Part shown: one piece after another, positions 9,579-19,285 of the stretch | Layout of the letters: each line of letters begins with the position of its first letter | Numbering within the stretch: position 1 is the first letter of the stretch | Assembly: GCA_009773515.1 (NCBI GenBank) | Contig: WSXX01000007.1 | Coordinates: 1 to 64,000, forward strand | DNA length: 64,000 nucleotides | Direction: 5' to 3' | From: Bacteroidota bacterium | Lineage (GTDB): Bacteria; Bacteroidota; Bacteroidia; Bacteroidales; Lentimicrobiaceae | Program-made: the position numbers and the translations under genes | Notes under the pieces: model-generated | Told to the model about the DNA's origin: nothing | The model's database searches: none | Seen by the model: only the letters and a program-made list of their open reading frames with translations

Positions 9579-10505
9579 ATGATTAATAATAAATCCAACC
9601 TTATGAGATCAATAATTTTGATTATTTCAATAATCATCCTTTTTCCTAATTTTCTATTCAGCCAGTACTATTCATTCTCGTTTAGCAACGGAGCGTACAC
9701 CGAACTTGATAATCCTGTTTCGCTTAATAATGGTCAGGTGTGGAATGTGCTTGAACTTGGATTCCCAATAGGTTTTAATTTTCCGTATTTCAATTCTGTA
9801 GTTGACTCATTGTTCTTCTTTCAAGACGGATCGAGTTCAACACTTTCATCATCAAGAGAAGATGGAGGCATTCATCAATTGTTCATCCCATTTGGTGCTG
9901 CCCTGGTTGATCGTGGATATGGTACATCTGTTTCACAATCACCACTTTCATACAAACTTATTGGGTTGCCTGGGAATCGTGTGCTTAAAATAGAATGGAA
10001 AAATGCAGGATTATACGGTGAATTACAATTTAATGGTACCACTTCTGATTTTATAAATTTTCAAATGTGGCTTTACGAAATCTCTGGTAATATAGAGATT
10101 CATTATGGACCTTCCTTGTTCAACTATCCTCAATTTGATTTCACATTTGAAAGTGGTCCGGCCATCAGCTTAATTCCTTCATATGATTGGGATCAAGACA
10201 TTTTTTCACCAAATTCGCTATGGTTGGTAGGTAATCCTTCGAACCCGGAAATGATTTCCTCTGAAAATATTTATTTTCTTGGAGGTACCATTGACCCAAA
10301 TACAATTTATCACTTTCATAACCTGCTGGTAGATGTTGATAATAAAGAATTTCCTGCTACTGTTGTATATCCAAATCCGGTTGTGGACATATTAAATATC
10401 CGGTTGAAAAATGTCATTAATCCGGCAACTGTTATTATTTGCGATATGACAGGTCGGACAACCTTGATCAGGTGGGTGACATGCAGATTCCTGTTTCAGA
10501 TTTAA
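9579..10505 (+). CDS. T9SS type A sorting-domain protein, frameshifted C-terminus (paralog 2)
   Basis: Paralog of 8133-9029 (NPVSLNNGQVW, PFGAxLVDRGYGT); sorting domain continues out of frame to the TAG at 10567 (QVGDMQIPVSDLTNGIYQLIIKQGKETYTSRFVKL*). Confidence 0.8.
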   Translation: MINNKSNLMRSIILIISIIILFPNFLFSQYYSFSFSNGAYTELDNPVSLNNGQVWNVLELGFPIGFNFPYFNSVVDSLFFFQDGSSSTLSSSREDGGIHQLFIPFGAALVDRGYGTSVSQSPLSYKLIGLPGNRVLKIEWKNAGLYGELQFNGTTSDFINFQMWLYEISGNIEIHYGPSLFNYPQFDFTFESGPAISLIPSYDWDQDIFSPNSLWLVGNPSNPEMISSENIYFLGGTIDPNTIYHFHNLLVDVDNKEFPATVVYPNPVVDILNIRLKNVINPATVIICDMTGRTTLIRWVTCRFLFQI

Positions 10506-10717
10506 CAAATGGCATATACCAGCTCATCATTAAGCAAGGAAAGGAAACCTATACTTCCCGGTTTGTCAAGTTATAGTCAGGAAATTCAGGAATAATCCGG
10601 GTGGGATGCTGAGTGACTATTAAACTCCTTTTCAGGGCAAATTGGTCATATTATGAAAACATCTTTAAGCCCTTATTTAGAATCAAAATAAATTTGCGTT
10701 AATTGAAATATTTCTTA

Positions 10718-10759
10718 CCCCCCCCCCCTGTTAATATAAAATATTTAGCCATACATTTG
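10718..10759 (+). promoter_or_regulatory. Candidate promoter: C(11) homopolymer followed by a TACATTTG -7-like element
   Basis: Eleven consecutive C at 10718-10728; TACATTTG at 10752-10759 matches the Bacteroidota TAnnTTTG consensus. Confidence 0.45.
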
Positions 10760-11147
10760 CTGCAAAGTTTTAATAGGGAGTAGGGTGTAATGTTTATAGT
10801 GCAACTGATTAGATTAAGGGATAACAAAAACATTGGATAACAAAAAAAAGAAAAAACAAAAACTCAAAAACATAAATAAACGAAAAAAGACGAAACAAAC
10901 ATTTCGTATAATAAACCAGGCTAAAAATCTGAGCTAAGAATTAAGAAAGGATGTTTAACAAAGCCAGGGAATCTGTATGCCCTCGAACCAGGGTATGGAA
11001 ATGAAATCAATAAAAATTAAGAACAACTAACCCAATCATTTAAACCGGCTTATTACCGGCCACGGGGAGTTGGCTGCCTTTGCCCTAGGAAGTCAATAAG
11101 CAACCACTCCCCTGCCAACCGGTAACGAGCGCAAAATTACAAAAACA

Positions 11148-12110
11148 ATGAACACATTAAAAAACATTATTTTTGCACTATTTGTGCTAACAGTTACACT
11201 CGCTGGCTGTAAGAAAGACAGCGAAATGACCCAGAACGAACCAGAAAACACCGGAATCCAATTAAAAAACGGAATTCTGGTTTTTAAAGATTCAGCAACC
11301 TTTAATGAACATCTCGATTGGTTAGAACAAAATCGATATTCTCCAGAAGCTATTGAAAACTTCAACGATAATATTGGTTTTACGTCATTTAGACAAATCT
11401 ACAATCATGGTACTTCAATTATCAGCATGGGTGATTTTGATAATTACAAATCAAAATACGTTGAGTGCTTCAAAAAAATAGTATTAGAGGATAATACTAC
11501 TTTTTGGGAAATGCCAATGGAATTCATTTCAAGTTTCTATGTTAATCACAAAGGCGTATACCAAATTGGAGAAACCATTTATCGAACCACGCCGGAATAC
11601 TTTTTTTCAACGAAAAACCAAGGAAAAGTTACTGATCTATCCAATACATCACGAGCATTGCTTGATGACGAAATTCAAAAAATAGCAAATGTTGGGAAAT
11701 ATGTAAAAGCTGGTGAATATAGTTATCGAACTGCCTATTTTCCGGGGTGGTCAGATAGAAGAATAGTTGTAAGACTTTTTGAGTACATTAAGCTTGGGAA
11801 AGTCACTTTTGAGAACCGAACAACTTCACAACAAAGACACTGGTCTGGGGTTTGGGTAAAGGCCAAAATAGACGAAATTAGACATTTTAACTACGAAGGT
11901 CAATATGTAGTGAAGCAGAATGGGTATTCGTGGCCTCCAGTAACCGTGCCAACTCAAAACATTCCAGTATATTCTGATGAACTATCAGTTGAAGTTGTTA
12001 GAGCTGATGGACCTGTTGACTTCAGTGTCAGTTCAGTGATATGTAACAATTCTGGCACACGCTATGGCGTTGTTGCATCTGTAAACAATAATGACATGTT
12101 TCCAAACTAA
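11148..12110 (+). CDS. Hypothetical lipoprotein
   Basis: MNTLKNIIFALFVLTVTLAGCKKD: signal peptide with lipobox; no other domain recognised. Confidence 0.7.
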   Translation: MNTLKNIIFALFVLTVTLAGCKKDSEMTQNEPENTGIQLKNGILVFKDSATFNEHLDWLEQNRYSPEAIENFNDNIGFTSFRQIYNHGTSIISMGDFDNYKSKYVECFKKIVLEDNTTFWEMPMEFISSFYVNHKGVYQIGETIYRTTPEYFFSTKNQGKVTDLSNTSRALLDDEIQKIANVGKYVKAGEYSYRTAYFPGWSDRRIVVRLFEYIKLGKVTFENRTTSQQRHWSGVWVKAKIDEIRHFNYEGQYVVKQNGYSWPPVTVPTQNIPVYSDELSVEVVRADGPVDFSVSSVICNNSGTRYGVVASVNNNDMFPN

Positions 12111-12315
12111 TTGTCTTTCAATGTAAAGGTTCAGTCTAAAAAGAAAGAAGCAAATAAATTTGAACAAGAAATCTATTGCATGCTAACTGGCATAGTTTGG
12201 GTTAAATGCTTCAGCATTGCATCTATACTCTAACTGGCAGTTAATTAATTTTATTTTTAATTCATACTTTTTAGACTGGACTTTCAATTTAACTTTTTCG
12301 AACAAAATTTGGACT

Positions 12316-12858
12316 ATGAGAACATCTGTTGCTTTAATAATCATTATAATCATTTTTAATAATTTGACTACTGCTCAAGTTATCGTCACTAATAATATAT
12401 TTAAAAACAGGCAATTTGTGGGGGTGCAATCAAATCCCTATTATACAAAGCATAAATCGACATGCCAGATTATTACATTACGATATGGCATAGAAGCCTA
12501 CAAGAATATTTATGTTGGGCCCGAAGTCTCCGGATTCTTTTACAAAGACAAAGAAGGCAACACCGGAAGTGAAATAAATGCAGGATTATATGCGAAATTT
12601 ATATTCCTTAATTCCATGAAAATCAAAGTACTGCTTGAACCTGGAATTAATTACAAATATGGGAAATATCAGATTTATCATTATGAGAATCCCGATATCA
12701 GCAGAAAAAAATTGGATTGGTATGGTTCTGCCGGAATAATGGTAAACCTTTATCGTGAAAAAATTTCGCTGGATCTAATGGTAAAATATTCTCACGATAA
12801 TTTATTCTTAAGATCAAGAAGAGTGGTACCAACCTACAAACTGAACTTCCATTTTTAA
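12316..12858 (+). CDS. Hypothetical outer-membrane protein
   Basis: Likely start MRTSVALIIIIIIFNNLTTAQ; short beta-barrel-like sequence ending ...YKLNFHF. Confidence 0.55.
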   Translation: MRTSVALIIIIIIFNNLTTAQVIVTNNIFKNRQFVGVQSNPYYTKHKSTCQIITLRYGIEAYKNIYVGPEVSGFFYKDKEGNTGSEINAGLYAKFIFLNSMKIKVLLEPGINYKYGKYQIYHYENPDISRKKLDWYGSAGIMVNLYREKISLDLMVKYSHDNLFLRSRRVVPTYKLNFHF

Positions 12859-12915
12859 ATAGGTTGTTGAACCATCACGCTGGAATTCAAGTGCGAAGTA
12901 CATTAATTATTGTTT

Positions 12916-13812
12916 ATGCAAAAAGCCAGATTAGTATTGTTTTTAATTGTTGCAGTGCTGCTTAATGCCTGCGAAGAGCCGGTTGATATGGATATTCCCC
13001 AGGCGGAAACAACTACCGTTGCCCATGTCAGCCAAGCGTATGATGATACCCTTCAGGTATTTATCGCACGTACACGGCATATTTACGACACCAGCCGATA
13101 CAGCGGCTGCGATTCTACCGCCGAAGCTTTTGTTATTCATAACGGGAACCAAACCCCGCTGAGGTATAACGGAAAAAGATTTATTGCAGATGGTTTATCA
13201 GCTCAACCCGGCGACACCATTTCGCTTCGGGTAACCGGCACAGACAATAAACACACCTTAGCACAAACATTAATACCCAAAAGCATCATTGCTCACAGCA
13301 TTGAAATTACACCATCGGCCCTACTTATTGATGATGTTTATTTTTCGAGGGTTCAATTGAGTTTCGACGACCCTTCCGACGAAACCAATTATTACGAATT
13401 TAGTCTTACTGTCACACAAATTGTGGATGATTCATCCAGCAGCTTTGGGTATCATTATTTCAGGTCGTTCGATCCCATTATGGTAAGTGAGGACATTATG
13501 CAGTACGAGCCCATAACCATGCTTTTCAGCGATGCCATGTTCAATGGATCGCGGGTAAGCATACCGATGTACTATTTTCTCTATTTCTTTACTGAATCCC
13601 TGCAAAAGGTGATTGTGGTTTCAGAGCTTAGAAACGTCACCTCTGAGCATTATCACTACTACAAAACACTTTATAAATTCATGTATAATCAAGGTGGTAT
13701 CTGGCAGGGAATGACTTTGCCGGTTTCCGTAAATGGCAACATTGAAAATGGTGCCGGATTATTCTCACTTTTTACTTCCACCCGCGATACTGTAGTTTAT
13801 GATTTCAGATAA
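12916..13812 (+). CDS. DUF4249 family lipoprotein
   Basis: MQKARLVLFLIVAVLLNACEEP lipobox; same position relative to a TBDR as 4148-5104. Confidence 0.8.
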   Translation: MQKARLVLFLIVAVLLNACEEPVDMDIPQAETTTVAHVSQAYDDTLQVFIARTRHIYDTSRYSGCDSTAEAFVIHNGNQTPLRYNGKRFIADGLSAQPGDTISLRVTGTDNKHTLAQTLIPKSIIAHSIEITPSALLIDDVYFSRVQLSFDDPSDETNYYEFSLTVTQIVDDSSSSFGYHYFRSFDPIMVSEDIMQYEPITMLFSDAMFNGSRVSIPMYYFLYFFTESLQKVIVVSELRNVTSEHYHYYKTLYKFMYNQGGIWQGMTLPVSVNGNIENGAGLFSLFTSTRDTVVYDFR

Positions 13813-13813
13813 A

Positions 13814-16195
13814 ATGCACCGATATTCAGTTTCCCGCAACATCGTTTTGCTGGGTCTCATAATGGTATTGCTGATGCAAAAAGGAGTCATGGGGCAAACC
13901 ATCAGCGGATTTGTCTCAGATTCAAAAAGTGGGGAGAGGTTATTGTATGCCGGTATTTACGAGGCAAAAACAGCCAAAGGCACAAGCAGCAATGGTTATG
14001 GTTTTTTCAGCATTACCCCGGGGTTGCCACAAGGCGAACCTGTGGTGCTTGTAATAACTTATGTTGGTTACCTCAGCGACACTTTGCTGTTGAATAATCT
14101 GACAAAAGATACTTTGGTGAATATCCGGTTAAAGGCCGGCGTAGAGCTTAAGCAGGTTGAAATCATTTCGGGAAATAATGCAGGAATTACTTCGTCGCCT
14201 GGCATGCACCGGCTAACTTCACAGGTAATTAAATCTCTTCCCGCGCTGGGGGGTGAAACCGACCTGATAAAGGTTTACCAGCTTACACCCGGTGTGCAGC
14301 AAGGCCACGAAGGCACTACGGGGCTTCATGTGCGGGGCGGTTCACCCGATCAGAACCTGGTTATGCTTGATGATGTTCCACTATATAACATTAATCATCT
14401 CGGAGGATTTATTTCAGCCTTTAACACCGATGCCATCAAAAGTTCAACGCTTATAAAAGGTGGATTTCCTTCAAAATACGGGGGCAGGCTTTCGTCGGTG
14501 CTTGATGTGAATATGGCCGACGGAAATCTTTCGAAAACCGGTGGTAATGTAAGTCTGGGATTGGTTTCTGCCAGATTTACCGTTAATGGTCCGATTCAAA
14601 AAAACAAAGCTTCTTACCTGATCAGCTTCAGGCGGTTTTATTTCGACCTGATCGCGAGACCGTTGGCCCAAAAAGTCAATCCCGGCTCAACGGTGGGGTA
14701 TAATTTTTATGATCTTAACATTAAACTGAACAAAATTATTGATACTAAAAACAAAATCCATCTGAGCTTTTACACAGGAGACGATAAAACACTTGCGGGC
14801 TTCAAAGAAAAAAAAGACGACGGAACAGATTATTACATGCAAACAAACCAATGGGGCAATACAATGGCTGCCCTTCGCTGGAACCATCTCTTCAACAGCC
14901 GGGTATTCAGCAATACCACCCTGCATTTTTCGCGATACCGGGTTAAGAACAATTTAATTTCGGAAAATACGAGTAATGAAGATAAATACATTGCAAAAAA
15001 CACCCTGCTTTCGACAATCGGTGAATATAGTCTGAAATCAGAAATGGAATATTACATAACACCTGCAACCAGCATATTTGGCGGAACACAGCTCACCTAC
15101 AGGTATTTTAAGCCAAATGATTATACCTACGAGGCATCGGGCGGCAATAACGACTTGCAATCTGGTCACAACCACACAATGTTGTTGCAGGCATTTGAAG
15201 GCATAATTTATGCTGGTGGAAAAATTACCCGACCGGCTGGTCACACGCTTGAATTGGGCGGGCGACTCAACACTTTTGCCATTGACAACCGGTTCTACAT
15301 TATACCGGAACCCAGGTTAAAAGCAAGTTTTCATCACAACAAAAACCTGAATAGTTTTCTATCATTTGATGTGATGAGCCAGAATATGCACATCACCGGC
15401 AACAACAGCATAGGAATGCCGGTTGAATACCTGTTGCCTGCTACCGGCAAGCTGCCTCCATCAATAATGAAACAGGTTTCGACCGGGATAGAATATGTTT
15501 CACCGCGTAAGATTGTGTATAGCAGCGAATTGTATTACAAGCACTTTAGTCGTCTGGCCATGCTTCAGGACGGGGCTTCGCTTTGGGAAGGCCGTGAGAA
15601 TTGGGAGAATCTCTTTGCCATAAACGGAACCGGAAGAGCTTATGGTGCGGAATTTATGGCAGCAAAAAATCAGGGTAAGCTCACAGGATGGATAAGTTAT
15701 ACCCATGCCCGAAGCGACAGAAAATTTGAAGATATAAATCAAGGAAAATTATTCCCTGATCAGTTCGACATAAGGCACACCATAAATCTCGCGCTTATGG
15801 TCAAAATTGACGAAAATATAGATCTTTCGTGTGCATGGGTTTTTAACTCCGGATATCGGCTTACCCTGCCGGTTTCAAAATACTATGTGCCCGTCACAGC
15901 CGGAGATTACACCCATATGAATGAATTGTACATTTACTCTGAACGTAATGCTTTCAAAACCAAACCTTACCACAGGCTCGACATAAGTTTCAACTTTCAC
16001 AAACAGAAGAAAAGATATCACCGGACATTTTCATTGGGTGTGATCAACCTTTACAATCAGCGCAATCCGAATTCCTATTATTTTTCTACGATATCGGTAT
16101 TTGGGCCGGATAATACCAGTTATGAGCGTGTTGTGCTGATGCAGAGATCATTCTTCCCGTTTATGCCGAATGTGGGGTGGAACTGGAAGTTTTAG
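13814..16195 (+). CDS. TonB-dependent receptor with carboxypeptidase-like regulatory domain
   Basis: QTISGFVSDSKSGERLLYAGIYEA..., LHVRGGSPDQNLVMLDDVPLYNINHLGGF plug motif; paralog of 5109-7529. Confidence 0.92.
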   Translation: MHRYSVSRNIVLLGLIMVLLMQKGVMGQTISGFVSDSKSGERLLYAGIYEAKTAKGTSSNGYGFFSITPGLPQGEPVVLVITYVGYLSDTLLLNNLTKDTLVNIRLKAGVELKQVEIISGNNAGITSSPGMHRLTSQVIKSLPALGGETDLIKVYQLTPGVQQGHEGTTGLHVRGGSPDQNLVMLDDVPLYNINHLGGFISAFNTDAIKSSTLIKGGFPSKYGGRLSSVLDVNMADGNLSKTGGNVSLGLVSARFTVNGPIQKNKASYLISFRRFYFDLIARPLAQKVNPGSTVGYNFYDLNIKLNKIIDTKNKIHLSFYTGDDKTLAGFKEKKDDGTDYYMQTNQWGNTMAALRWNHLFNSRVFSNTTLHFSRYRVKNNLISENTSNEDKYIAKNTLLSTIGEYSLKSEMEYYITPATSIFGGTQLTYRYFKPNDYTYEASGGNNDLQSGHNHTMLLQAFEGIIYAGGKITRPAGHTLELGGRLNTFAIDNRFYIIPEPRLKASFHHNKNLNSFLSFDVMSQNMHITGNNSIGMPVEYLLPATGKLPPSIMKQVSTGIEYVSPRKIVYSSELYYKHFSRLAMLQDGASLWEGRENWENLFAINGTGRAYGAEFMAAKNQGKLTGWISYTHARSDRKFEDINQGKLFPDQFDIRHTINLALMVKIDENIDLSCAWVFNSGYRLTLPVSKYYVPVTAGDYTHMNELYIYSERNAFKTKPYHRLDISFNFHKQKKRYHRTFSLGVINLYNQRNPNSYYFSTISVFGPDNTSYERVVLMQRSFFPFMPNVGWNWKF

Positions 16196-16352
16196 GCAGC
16201 TTAATATTCCGGCAGGGAATTGAAATGGCATGCCAAATCATAAATGCCAGTGCAGTCCCACCCGCCATCTGGAACCCTTTGAGTTCGGGATCAGCCTGAA
16301 GTTTCTTAATCAGATCCAGTGTGGCTGGTTCAACCGTTTCTTTGTGTAGCAT
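16161..16352 (-). pseudogene. Truncated AbiEii/AbiGii-type nucleotidyltransferase toxin
   Basis: MLHKETVEPATLDLIKKLQADPELKGFQMAGGTALAFMIWHAISI resembles the AbiEii N-terminus; homology stops where AATATTCCGGCAGGGA begins. Confidence 0.7.
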
Positions 16353-16597
16353 TGCATTTCTTCTTTGTCAATATCAAAAAAACCGATAATAAATGAGAAT
16401 GTCTTAGGGTCAAAATAACCGGCAACTTTTACCGATTCCCTTACCTGATCAAAACCGTAATAATCAAGAAGCAGCTTGAACTCCTCAATAGTACCTAAGT
16501 TGAGAACCTGCTGAACTATATAGGTTTTATGCTTTTGTTCGTTAAGCAGATCAAAATCTACATCCCAGAACAATCCCCGCCGGAAAGGCAATTTCAT
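16310..16597 (-). CDS. AbiE-type antitoxin-like protein (DUF6922-like)
   Basis: MKLPFRRGLFWDVDFDLLNEQKHKTYIVQQVLNLGTIEEFKLLLDYYG..., directly upstream of and overlapping the AbiEii-like fragment. Confidence 0.65.
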   Translation of the reverse strand: MKLPFRRGLFWDVDFDLLNEQKHKTYIVQQVLNLGTIEEFKLLLDYYGFDQVRESVKVAGYFDPKTFSFIIGFFDIDKEEMQCYTKKRLNQPHWI

Positions 16598-16859
16598 GTG
16601 ACAATAATTTTGTTAAAGCCAAAGGTACGAAAAAGCGGGTTAAGAATGAGGCTAATACCTGATTTTTGGATTATATTCCAAAATATACGCCTGATTTTTG
16701 GATTATAATCCAAATATTCGGCCTGAATTTCAGAATTGACTGCTCAATGGTCTGTCAGGTTTAAAGGGAAGCACCATGATTATGGGCTTATTATCAGATT
16801 AAAAACGAAATCCGTAACCCAAAAATGCTTTATTTTGCAGCCTCGATTTACGGTTGCCC

Positions 16860-18311
16860 ATGTTGTTTAATTCTTTCGAATACCTGCTATTTCTTCCGGT
16901 TGTGGTTGCGCTTTATTTTACCATTCCGGTAAAATGGAGATGGTTACTGCTGCTTATTGCCAGCTATTTTTTCTACATGTCGTGGAAAGCAGAATATGCC
17001 ATTCTGATTCTTTTTACCACATCGGTGGATTATTCAGTAGCAATTAAAATAGGAAAAGAGCTTTCGAAGCGTAAGAAGAAAATCTGGCTGCTACTGAGTA
17101 TCATTGTCAACCTGGGAATGCTTGCCGGGTTTAAATACCTGAACTTTTTTGCGGAAAGTGCCAATGTTCTGCTTGAAGCAGGCAACAGCGGATATTCATT
17201 CCCATTGTACCATATTCTGCTGCCGGTTGGTATTTCGTTTTTTATTTTCCAGTCGCTGAGTTACACCGTTGATGTTTACAGGGGCATCAGAAAACCCGAA
17301 AAACATTTTGGGAAATACGCGCTGTATGTTTCGTTCTTTCCGCAATTGGTGGCCGGCCCCATCGAGCGGTCAACCAGTCTGTTGCCACAGTTCAACAATC
17401 CCCGTGCATTCAGTGAACAAAATCTGATCAGCGGACTAAAGCTAATGCTATGGGGGTTCTTCAAAAAGCTGGTGATCGCTGACCGTTTGGGGATGTTTGT
17501 CGCGTTGGTTTACGAAAATCCCGCCGAACACAATGGCATACCGGTTCTTCTGGCAACGCTGCTTTTTGCGGTTCAGCTTTATTGTGATTTTTCAGGTTAT
17601 ACCGACATTGCGCGCGGTTCAGCCCGAATACTTGGGTATGAACTAATGATCAACTTTAACCGGCCGCTGATCGCCACTTCGCTGCGCGATTTCTGGAACC
17701 GCTGGCACATCTCACTCACCACCTGGTTCCGCGATTATTTGTTGTATTCGTTGCCTTATATCAAAGAGAAAAAGATTGTTCAGACGAAAATCTATCGCAA
17801 TCTTGTCATTACTTTTTTGCTGATGGGTTTGTGGCATGGTGCGGCATGGACGTTTGTGCTTTTCGGACTTTTTCACGGAATTATGCTGGTGCTTGAAACC
17901 ATCACCGAAAAACCTGTGGACGCATTTTACCAGCGGACGGGAATTAACAAATATCCTGTTTTAAAAAAGGCGCTTGGCATCATTTATATGCTCAGTCTGG
18001 TGGTGTTTTCTCTTTTCTTTTTTCGGGCAAACAGCCTGAGTGACAGTTTGCTTTTGTTGTCAAATGCATTTGATTTCAGCAATACAGCCGAAGCATTAAA
18101 AGCCATTTTAAAGAACCTTGAAGTTGTTTTCGGAATAATGATGATTATAGTTTTGCTGTGGGCCGAACATTTTCATGCAAAACACAATCTGGTAAAGGTA
18201 ATTGCCTCAAAACCCATAATCATCCGCTGGACAGCATACATTGGCTTTATCTTCTTTGTGTTGCTGTTTGGTGTGCTGCATCAGGAAAAATTCATTTATT
18301 TTCAGTTTTGA
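16860..18311 (+). CDS. MBOAT family O-acyltransferase (AlgI-like)
   Basis: MLFNSFEYLLFLPVVVALYF, SFFPQLVAGPIERS, LRDFWNRWHISLTTWFRDYL, LLMGLWHGAAWTFVLFGLFHG. Confidence 0.93.
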   Translation: MLFNSFEYLLFLPVVVALYFTIPVKWRWLLLLIASYFFYMSWKAEYAILILFTTSVDYSVAIKIGKELSKRKKKIWLLLSIIVNLGMLAGFKYLNFFAESANVLLEAGNSGYSFPLYHILLPVGISFFIFQSLSYTVDVYRGIRKPEKHFGKYALYVSFFPQLVAGPIERSTSLLPQFNNPRAFSEQNLISGLKLMLWGFFKKLVIADRLGMFVALVYENPAEHNGIPVLLATLLFAVQLYCDFSGYTDIARGSARILGYELMINFNRPLIATSLRDFWNRWHISLTTWFRDYLLYSLPYIKEKKIVQTKIYRNLVITFLLMGLWHGAAWTFVLFGLFHGIMLVLETITEKPVDAFYQRTGINKYPVLKKALGIIYMLSLVVFSLFFFRANSLSDSLLLLSNAFDFSNTAEALKAILKNLEVVFGIMMIIVLLWAEHFHAKHNLVKVIASKPIIIRWTAYIGFIFFVLLFGVLHQEKFIYFQF

Positions 18312-18313
18312 CA

Positions 18314-19285
18314 ATGACAAATAAAACTGCAAAACGTTTCATACTGTTTGCTGCCCTGCTCGTGGCGGTTAACTTTGTATTGGATCAGTCATTCAAGGCG
18401 TTTTCGGTTCACAACATCCTTAACCGGAAAATGGACGAGCAGTTTGCAGCTTATAACGATACCCTGAAATACCTCGCGCTGGGCAATTCGCACAACTGCA
18501 TCAACACCCATATTCTTGACAAAAGTTTCAACTATGGTTCGCCAAGCGAAAACTACATTCAATCTTATTACAAACTGAAACACATCATTGAAAAGAGCGG
18601 TAAAAAGCCTGAATATGTGATATTACAGGCTGATATTTCCACCTATGGGCCAAAAATTGCCGATCGTTACGAATACAATTCCTATTGGATAGATTACATT
18701 GATTACCCTGAACTGGCCAGGGTAAAAGGTGACCGCAGCATACTTACAAAATGGCTTGAAGGCAGGTTTTTCTCTTATGCAGGAAATTACAAGGATGTGC
18801 AGCTTTCTATCCTTTACCGGATAAAAATGAAAACGCTGGAGATGCACAACGGGTATCGTCCGCACAGAGATTATAAAAATTTTGCTGACGAAACCAACAA
18901 ACGGAAACTGGCCTGGGACAAAGCCAATCTGTTTCTGTCGAAGGACGCTTACTTCGACCCATCCATAAAAGCATATTTTGAGAAAATACTTCAGTTGTGC
19001 CAGGCAAACGATGTGAAGGTAATTATGGTGCGTTACCCCATGACCAGGGAGTTTCACGAGGAAGAAATCAAAATAGTGCCTGAAGCAAAGCTATTCGCCG
19101 AAATTGAGGCCATAACTTCACGTTATTCTGTTTTTAAGGGCATGTTGAATTACCACGATATGTTCTTCGATCACCCCGAATACTTTTTCGATCCCGATCA
19201 TTTGAATGTGAAAGGTTCTGATTTGTTCACGCTTCAGTTTGCCAAAGACATGAAGGAACTGGAATCAGCCGCGCTTGCCGAATAA
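18314..19285 (+). CDS. SGNH-like / DUF membrane-anchored partner of the MBOAT acyltransferase
   Basis: TM anchor then YLALGNSHNCINTHIL (GNSH) ... DHLNVKGSDLF (DxxH-like); immediately downstream of the MBOAT gene. Confidence 0.65.
   Translation: MTNKTAKRFILFAALLVAVNFVLDQSFKAFSVHNILNRKMDEQFAAYNDTLKYLALGNSHNCINTHILDKSFNYGSPSENYIQSYYKLKHIIEKSGKKPEYVILQADISTYGPKIADRYEYNSYWIDYIDYPELARVKGDRSILTKWLEGRFFSYAGNYKDVQLSILYRIKMKTLEMHNGYRPHRDYKNFADETNKRKLAWDKANLFLSKDAYFDPSIKAYFEKILQLCQANDVKVIMVRYPMTREFHEEEIKIVPEAKLFAEIEAITSRYSVFKGMLNYHDMFFDHPEYFFDPDHLNVKGSDLFTLQFAKDMKELESAALAE

Noticed and set aside
8887-10459. Diversity-generating retroelement suggested by the near-identical 3' segments of the two T9SS-A genes
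   Set aside because: No reverse transcriptase in the window, and differences are not adenine-specific; gene conversion or duplication fits better.
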